A DNA stretch of 8,725 nucleotides from Candidatus Latescibacterota bacterium. Its GTDB lineage: Bacteria; Latescibacterota; MVCY01; DTYK01. The stretch lies in contig DTYK01000111.1 in assembly GCA_012961925.1 (NCBI GenBank), forward strand, positions 1 to 8,725. The letters run 5' to 3'. Shown piece after piece: positions 6,123-8,725 of this stretch. The stretch's first letter is position 1. The number at the start of each line of letters is the position of its first letter. The notes below the pieces were generated by a model. It had not been told where the DNA came from. It made no database searches and worked only from the letters and a program-made list of their open reading frames with translations. The position numbers were made by a program, and so were the translations under genes.

Positions 6123-6868
6123 CGTCCTCCCTCCTCTTCAATGGACAGGGCGTCCACCTTCTCAGAAAGCCTGTCTATCTCCTCTACATACTTATCGAAC
6201 AGGTAGTTTATCTCCGAGGCCGAAACCTTCTTCTCTCTGCGGCCGATCTGGAGAAGATCATCGAAAAGCTCGTAATTCAGATCAAAGCTCTGGCATATCT
6301 TCCTCAGGAGGTCGGCCCTCTTTGAGGGCGGTTCAACTCCGAGGATATACAGCAGGGCCTTGAAGATCGGCGCAAAGCCGGCCATAGAACTGGAAACGAG
6401 GCCGGGTAGATTTTTTACCTTACCTCTGCTTTCGAGAAAGGCCTGTCTGAGGTGGAGCATCTTCCCCTTCAATTCCCTTTCACACTGTAGCCTCAGATCG
6501 CGCTTCGAGAGCTCCAGGCCGGCGAGAATGTCTTTCCCCTTTACCAGCTTGTAGGCGGATTTCATGTCGAGAAATTCGATGGGGAAGGTGTCCAGGGACG
6601 ATCGTATATACTCTTCTGTCAGAAACAGGGGCGTCGCTACGTTACTTTTGCGCCATTTGTGCAGTTTTGCCTGGAACTTTGACAGCTCCGAAGGGGTGTT
6701 GTCCCTCACTACGATAAGGAAGTTGAGATCCGACTTTTTCGGGACATACTCCCCACGGGCACCGCTGCCGAACAGTATTATGGAGACGAGATCCTCGCCA
6801 TATACTTTTTCTACATCTGCTGCAAACCCGGGGAGGATATCCTCGGGCCTTTTAGGTACCCTGGTCAT
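6119..6868 (-). CDS. Nucleotidyltransferase-fold protein with altered metal motif, within LemA/TPM operon
   Basis: A 249-residue soluble protein. The N-terminal part (about 10-105) resembles the polymerase-beta type nucleotidyltransferase fold: VEKVYGEDLVSIILFGSGARGEY (19-41) with the GSGAR nucleotide-binding turn at 35-39, then KKSDLNFLIVV (44-54). The usual metal-binding pair is DxD; here it is D47-L-N49. A third acid could be E98 or D101 in FPIEFLDM. Residues 115-245 are mostly charged helices of unknown role, possibly a substrate- or partner-binding domain. Family members transfer nucleotides to antibiotics, RNA, toxins or proteins, and some inactive ones only bind. The D-to-N change makes normal catalysis uncertain. 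The gene has a strong GGAGGT ribosome site, lies 17 bp after the TPM gene and overlaps lemA by 4 bp. No HEPN-like partner gene is adjacent, so a MNT/HEPN toxin pair is not supported. Confidence 0.8.
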   Translation of the reverse strand: MTRVPKRPEDILPGFAADVEKVYGEDLVSIILFGSGARGEYVPKKSDLNFLIVVRDNTPSELSKFQAKLHKWRKSNVATPLFLTEEYIRSSLDTFPIEFLDMKSAYKLVKGKDILAGLELSKRDLRLQCERELKGKMLHLRQAFLESRGKVKNLPGLVSSSMAGFAPIFKALLYILGVEPPSKRADLLRKICQSFDLNYELFDDLLQIGRREKKVSASEINYLFDKYVEEIDRLSEKVDALSIEEEGGR

Positions 6869-6885
6869 CGAACACCTCCGATCCT

Positions 6886-7665
6886 TTAAAATCCGCGTCC
6901 TGCTCCTCCTCCACCACTGAGGCCTCCACCGAACCCGCCAAATCCACCCCCAAATCCTCCGGCGCCAAACCCACCTCCGAATCCCCCATATCTCCTACCG
7001 CCGATCATACTACCTAAAAACAACAGAGGCAATATTCGCCATCCGCCACCGAAGAGAAGGAGCAGCAGGATGATGGGTAAAAGGGCCCTCAACGGACTAC
7101 CCCCAGAAGTCGGTCGCCGGATAGGCTCCATCTCCGGCATCCCTTCCAACCTAACCCCTGTATCCTCGGCGATTATGCTGGCAACCGCTGCAGTTGCCGC
7201 ATAAAGACCACGGCCATAATCGTCTTTACGCAGGAATGGGATCGCATAGTCATCTAAGATTGCCCCCACCAGGCCGTCGGGCAATATGCCCTCAACACCA
7301 TAGCCGGTCTCGATCCTGATCTTTCGTTCTTTCACCGTTACAAAGATCAGAACTCCATTGTCTTTCCCCTCTTCGCCAATTCCCCAGGCCTCAAAGAGCC
7401 TGTTGGCATAGTCGGTGTAGTCCTCATCGCCTATTGTCGGCATCGTTACCACAGCGATCTCAGCCCCGGTCTTACCCTTCAGCTCAGTGATGAGAGCGAT
7501 CATCGCCTGGCGATATTGAGGGGGAATAACCCCGGCGAAGTCGTTGACCCAGCCTACTGGCTTTGGGAATTTCTCAGCTCCAAGCGGGACACCGTAGCTA
7601 CCGAAGTTAAAGATAACAATGATAAATATCAAGATACCGAAATACTTACCATAGAGACGCTTCAA
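6886..7665 (-). CDS. TPM domain (YgcG/TLP18.3/Psb32-type) membrane protein with Gly-rich tail
   Basis: The 259-residue protein has an N-terminal signal or anchor helix (about 8-29), a TPM domain (about 34-168) beginning FPKPVGWVNDFAGVIPPQ and containing AEIAVVTMPTIGD, GKDNGVLIFVTVKERKIRIE and GYGVEGILPDGLVG, a membrane helix (about 192-222), and a tail of almost pure Gly/Phe/Arg (225-259, ending GGGGAGRGF). This layout is typical of bacterial TPM proteins; plant relatives take part in photosystem II repair, while the bacterial role is unclear. The domain should face the periplasm. The start is TTG at 7665: AAAGGAG (7679-7673) lies seven bases upstream, and no in-frame ATG exists before residue 54, which would remove the signal helix. 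First gene of the operon with the nucleotidyltransferase-like gene and lemA. Confidence 0.93.
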   Translation of the reverse strand: MKRLYGKYFGILIFIIVIFNFGSYGVPLGAEKFPKPVGWVNDFAGVIPPQYRQAMIALITELKGKTGAEIAVVTMPTIGDEDYTDYANRLFEAWGIGEEGKDNGVLIFVTVKERKIRIETGYGVEGILPDGLVGAILDDYAIPFLRKDDYGRGLYAATAAVASIIAEDTGVRLEGMPEMEPIRRPTSGGSPLRALLPIILLLLLFGGGWRILPLLFLGSMIGGRRYGGFGGGFGAGGFGGGFGGFGGGLSGGGGAGRGF

Positions 7666-7672
7666 GATAAGG

Positions 7673-7689
7673 CTCCTTTCGTAAAAAGG
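7673..7689 (-). promoter_or_regulatory. Ribosome site of the TPM gene, possibly held in a 5' hairpin
   Basis: AAAGGAG (7679-7673) is the ribosome site that fixes the TTG start at 7665. In the predicted mRNA, CCTTT (7689-7685) can pair with AAAGG (7679-7675) around a 5-base loop and would mask it. The stem is only five pairs with three A-U pairs, so it would be weak and perhaps temperature-sensitive. This is inference from pairing alone. Confidence 0.4.
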
Positions 7690-7702
7690 TTGGTATAATC
7701 CT

Positions 7703-7731
7703 TATATAAAATACTGTGACTCCTTTGTCAA
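7703..7731 (-). promoter_or_regulatory. Strong sigma-70 type promoter of the TPM-nucleotidyltransferase-lemA operon
   Basis: On the minus strand TTGACA (7731-7726) is a perfect -35 hexamer. It is followed after exactly 17 bases by TATATA (7708-7703), a good -10. Transcription would begin near 7696, giving a leader of about 30 bases before the TTG start at 7665. This is the best promoter in the window and suggests vegetative, housekeeping-sigma expression of the operon. Confidence 0.8.
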
Positions 7732-7792
7732 GGATTTTAATTTTCATCCGGAGTAGAGATGGGTCACTGCGCCTGTAAATCTCGGAATAAAT

Positions 7793-7815
7793 CGCTAAAG
7801 GTGAACTCCTTAGCG
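7793..7815. terminator. Stem-loop over the ccdA stop codon
   Basis: CGCTAAAGG (7793-7801) and CCTTAGCG (7808-7815) form an 8-bp stem with one bulged A (7799) and the loop TGAACT. The minus-strand stop codon TAA of the ccdA-like gene lies in the stem, and the bases after it (ATTTATTCCG) are AT-rich. It probably ends the ccdA transcript before the TPM promoter. GCTAAAG followed closely by AACTCC is also seen in repeat block A, so the two hairpins may be related. Confidence 0.5.
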
Positions 7816-8517
7816 TATAAACGGTTGAATGAGTACCTCCAGGTTTTGTGTTAAAATCAACAGTCCTATGATGGCCACGATGGCCCCGCTCAAGATCTGG
7901 ATCAACCTGAAATGCCTGGCTATTCTTTTTGAAAACGCTAAGAACGAACTGGCACCTACGCCTGCGAGAAATAGGGGTATGGCAAGACCTGAGGAGTAAA
8001 CCGCCAGAAGTAGCATGCCCCTTGTTACCGTCTCGAGGGTTCCAGCATAGAATAGAATGGCTGCGAGGACAGGGCCGATACAAGGGGTCCAGCCAAAGCC
8101 AAAGGCCACCCCGACCACAAATGATCCTATAGTACCGAAGGGTCTGCTGTTGAGATGAAATCTCTTCTCATAGTCCAGCACCCTTATCTTGAAGAGCCCC
8201 ATCACATGTATCCCCAGGATTATTAGTACAACGCCGGCTATCTTATTGATATCGGCCAGCCTGGAGGATAGGAACGTTCCAACGGCCGTCGCTGAAGCTC
8301 CCAGTGAGACAAAGACGGCCGAGAAGCCCAGGATGAACAGCAGGGAGTTAAGGTTCAACTTTTTAAGGGTGCTGCGTCTATTATCCGGCTCCTGCATCTC
8401 ATCCAGGGACACCCCCGAGATAAAAGATAGATAGGTAGGTATTAGAGGCAGTACACATGGTGAGATGAAGGAGATGATCCCTGCGGCAAAGGCACCCAAC
8501 AATGTGACCTCTTGCAT
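7810..8517 (-). CDS. ccdA: CcdA-type thiol:disulfide interchange membrane protein
   Basis: CcdA/DsbD-beta proteins carry electrons from cytoplasmic thioredoxin across the inner membrane to extracytoplasmic thiol proteins, for cytochrome c maturation or disulfide repair. The 235-residue product has the expected length and about six membrane helices (roughly 5-35, 55-80, 90-110, 128-158, 165-190, 205-225). The redox Cys pair is present: C21 in ISPCVLPLIP and C146 in GWTPCIGPVLA, each in the conserved Pro-Cys setting of the family. The start ATG 8517 places C21 in the first helix as usual; its ribosome site is weak (GGGATAG). No thioredoxin-like partner or cytochrome c assembly gene is adjacent on the downstream side, so its specific client is not known; genes beyond the right edge could be relevant. 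Confidence 0.95.
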   Translation of the reverse strand: MQEVTLLGAFAAGIISFISPCVLPLIPTYLSFISGVSLDEMQEPDNRRSTLKKLNLNSLLFILGFSAVFVSLGASATAVGTFLSSRLADINKIAGVVLIILGIHVMGLFKIRVLDYEKRFHLNSRPFGTIGSFVVGVAFGFGWTPCIGPVLAAILFYAGTLETVTRGMLLLAVYSSGLAIPLFLAGVGASSFLAFSKRIARHFRLIQILSGAIVAIIGLLILTQNLEVLIQPFIR

Positions 8518-8640
8518 CGTTCTATCCCGGGTGAGAGCTTCTTAGAGCGAACCAGCCGTCTCCATAAGTCAAGTTCTTGAAGACCATCCGACGCGAAATG
8601 GGTCAGGTTAACCGTTTGGGGGCGTATGAGATGAAGTGCC
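8518..8640. other. Spacer upstream of the ccdA-like gene
   Basis: No gene is seen. On the minus strand TTGACT (8572-8567) could be a -35 box, but no acceptable -10 lies 16-18 bases downstream. TCAAG and CTTGA (8569-8573, 8576-8580) form a small palindrome that overlaps it. Beyond 8640 the dispersed repeat begins. Confidence 0.5.
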
Positions 8641-8681
8641 CTTAAGCCTGAGCCGTTAAGAGCGTCCGGCGAACGGAGCGG
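8641..8681 (-). repeat. Dispersed intergenic repeat, right copy (blocks B and C)
   Basis: Read on the minus strand, block B is CCGCTCCGTTCGCCGGACG (8681-8663) and block C is GGCTCAGGCTTAAG (8654-8641), separated by 8 bases; the left copy is at 64-103. Block B can fold, CGTCCG with CGGAGCG around GCGAA with one bulged base, like a REP-type hairpin, and the left copy folds less well because of A71. The linker bases differ between copies while the blocks are kept. Confidence 0.75.
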
Positions 8682-8689
8682 TTGTTTTC

Positions 8690-8716
8690 GGAGTTAATGC
8701 TTTAGCATTTCATCCC
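8690..8716 (-). repeat. Dispersed intergenic repeat block A, right copy
   Basis: On the minus strand this matches the internal copy at 3759-3785 in 26 of 27 bases. Here it lies 8 bases from block B, joined by CGAAAACAA-like linker sequence, showing that A, B and C belong to one larger element. It contains the short hairpin AATGC, TTTA, GCATT (8696-8709). Confidence 0.8.
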
Positions 8717-8725
8717 GCGGACTCT

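Noticed and set aside
6119..6868. Antitoxin of a MNT/HEPN toxin-antitoxin pair.
   Set aside because: No HEPN-domain neighbour is present, the protein is much longer than MNT antitoxins, and the flanking genes are TPM and lemA.
7646..8083. 145-residue minus-strand frame between the TPM and ccdA genes.
   Set aside because: It overlaps ccdA in another frame, runs through the TPM promoter, and lacks any recognisable domain.
8544..8572. Promoter for the ccdA-like gene with TTGACT as -35.
   Set aside because: The hexamer at the right distance (CGCTCT) does not resemble a -10 box; TCTAAG is at 20 bases, too far for a confident call.
64..8681. Inverted copies of the same repeat near both window ends could be terminal repeats of a large transposon or island.
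   Set aside because: The enclosed genes are housekeeping (dnaB, comF, ccdA, lemA), there is no transposase or integrase and no target duplication is visible. A dispersed intergenic repeat explains it better.

Overview
The window looks like chromosomal DNA of a diderm (Gram-negative type) bacterium of medium GC content, probably an uncultured or poorly sampled lineage. The evidence is a secreted beta-barrel-like protein ending in Phe, a CcdA-type thiol transporter, good Shine-Dalgarno sites and ordinary bacterial housekeeping genes. I cannot name the taxon. There is no rRNA, tRNA, CRISPR array, transposase, integrase or phage gene, so this is core-genome sequence with repeat-rich intergenic spacers.

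Layout: bases 1-363 are non-coding and packed with inverted repeats; they lead into dnaB (364-1752, +). All other genes lie on the minus strand and converge on dnaB. Reading right to left: a ccdA-like thiol:disulfide transporter (8517-7810); a three-gene operon of a TPM-domain membrane protein, a nucleotidyltransferase-fold protein and LemA (7665-5547); an outer-membrane protein with thrombospondin type-3 calcium repeats (5362-3815); comF (3727-2969); and a DUF362 protein with a Cys-rich tail (2939-1806).

The clearest transcription unit is TPM-nucleotidyltransferase-LemA. It has a near-consensus sigma-70 promoter (TTGACA, 17 bp, TATATA), a TTG start fixed by a good Shine-Dalgarno, a 17-bp gap and then an ATGA overlap. 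LemA and TPM proteins are often neighbours in bacteria and are thought to act at the membrane. The enzyme-like protein between them, with an altered metal-binding motif, is the most interesting protein feature here. ComF and the DUF362 protein form a second short unit (29 bp apart).

The most unusual DNA feature is a modular intergenic repeat family. Two blocks (19 and 14 nt, separated by 7-8 nt) occur near the left end on + and near the right end on -. A third block (27 nt, 26 identical) occurs beside the right copy and again between the outer-membrane gene and comF. A separate 112-bp imperfect palindrome lies between lemA and the outer-membrane gene. These are not explained by any gene.
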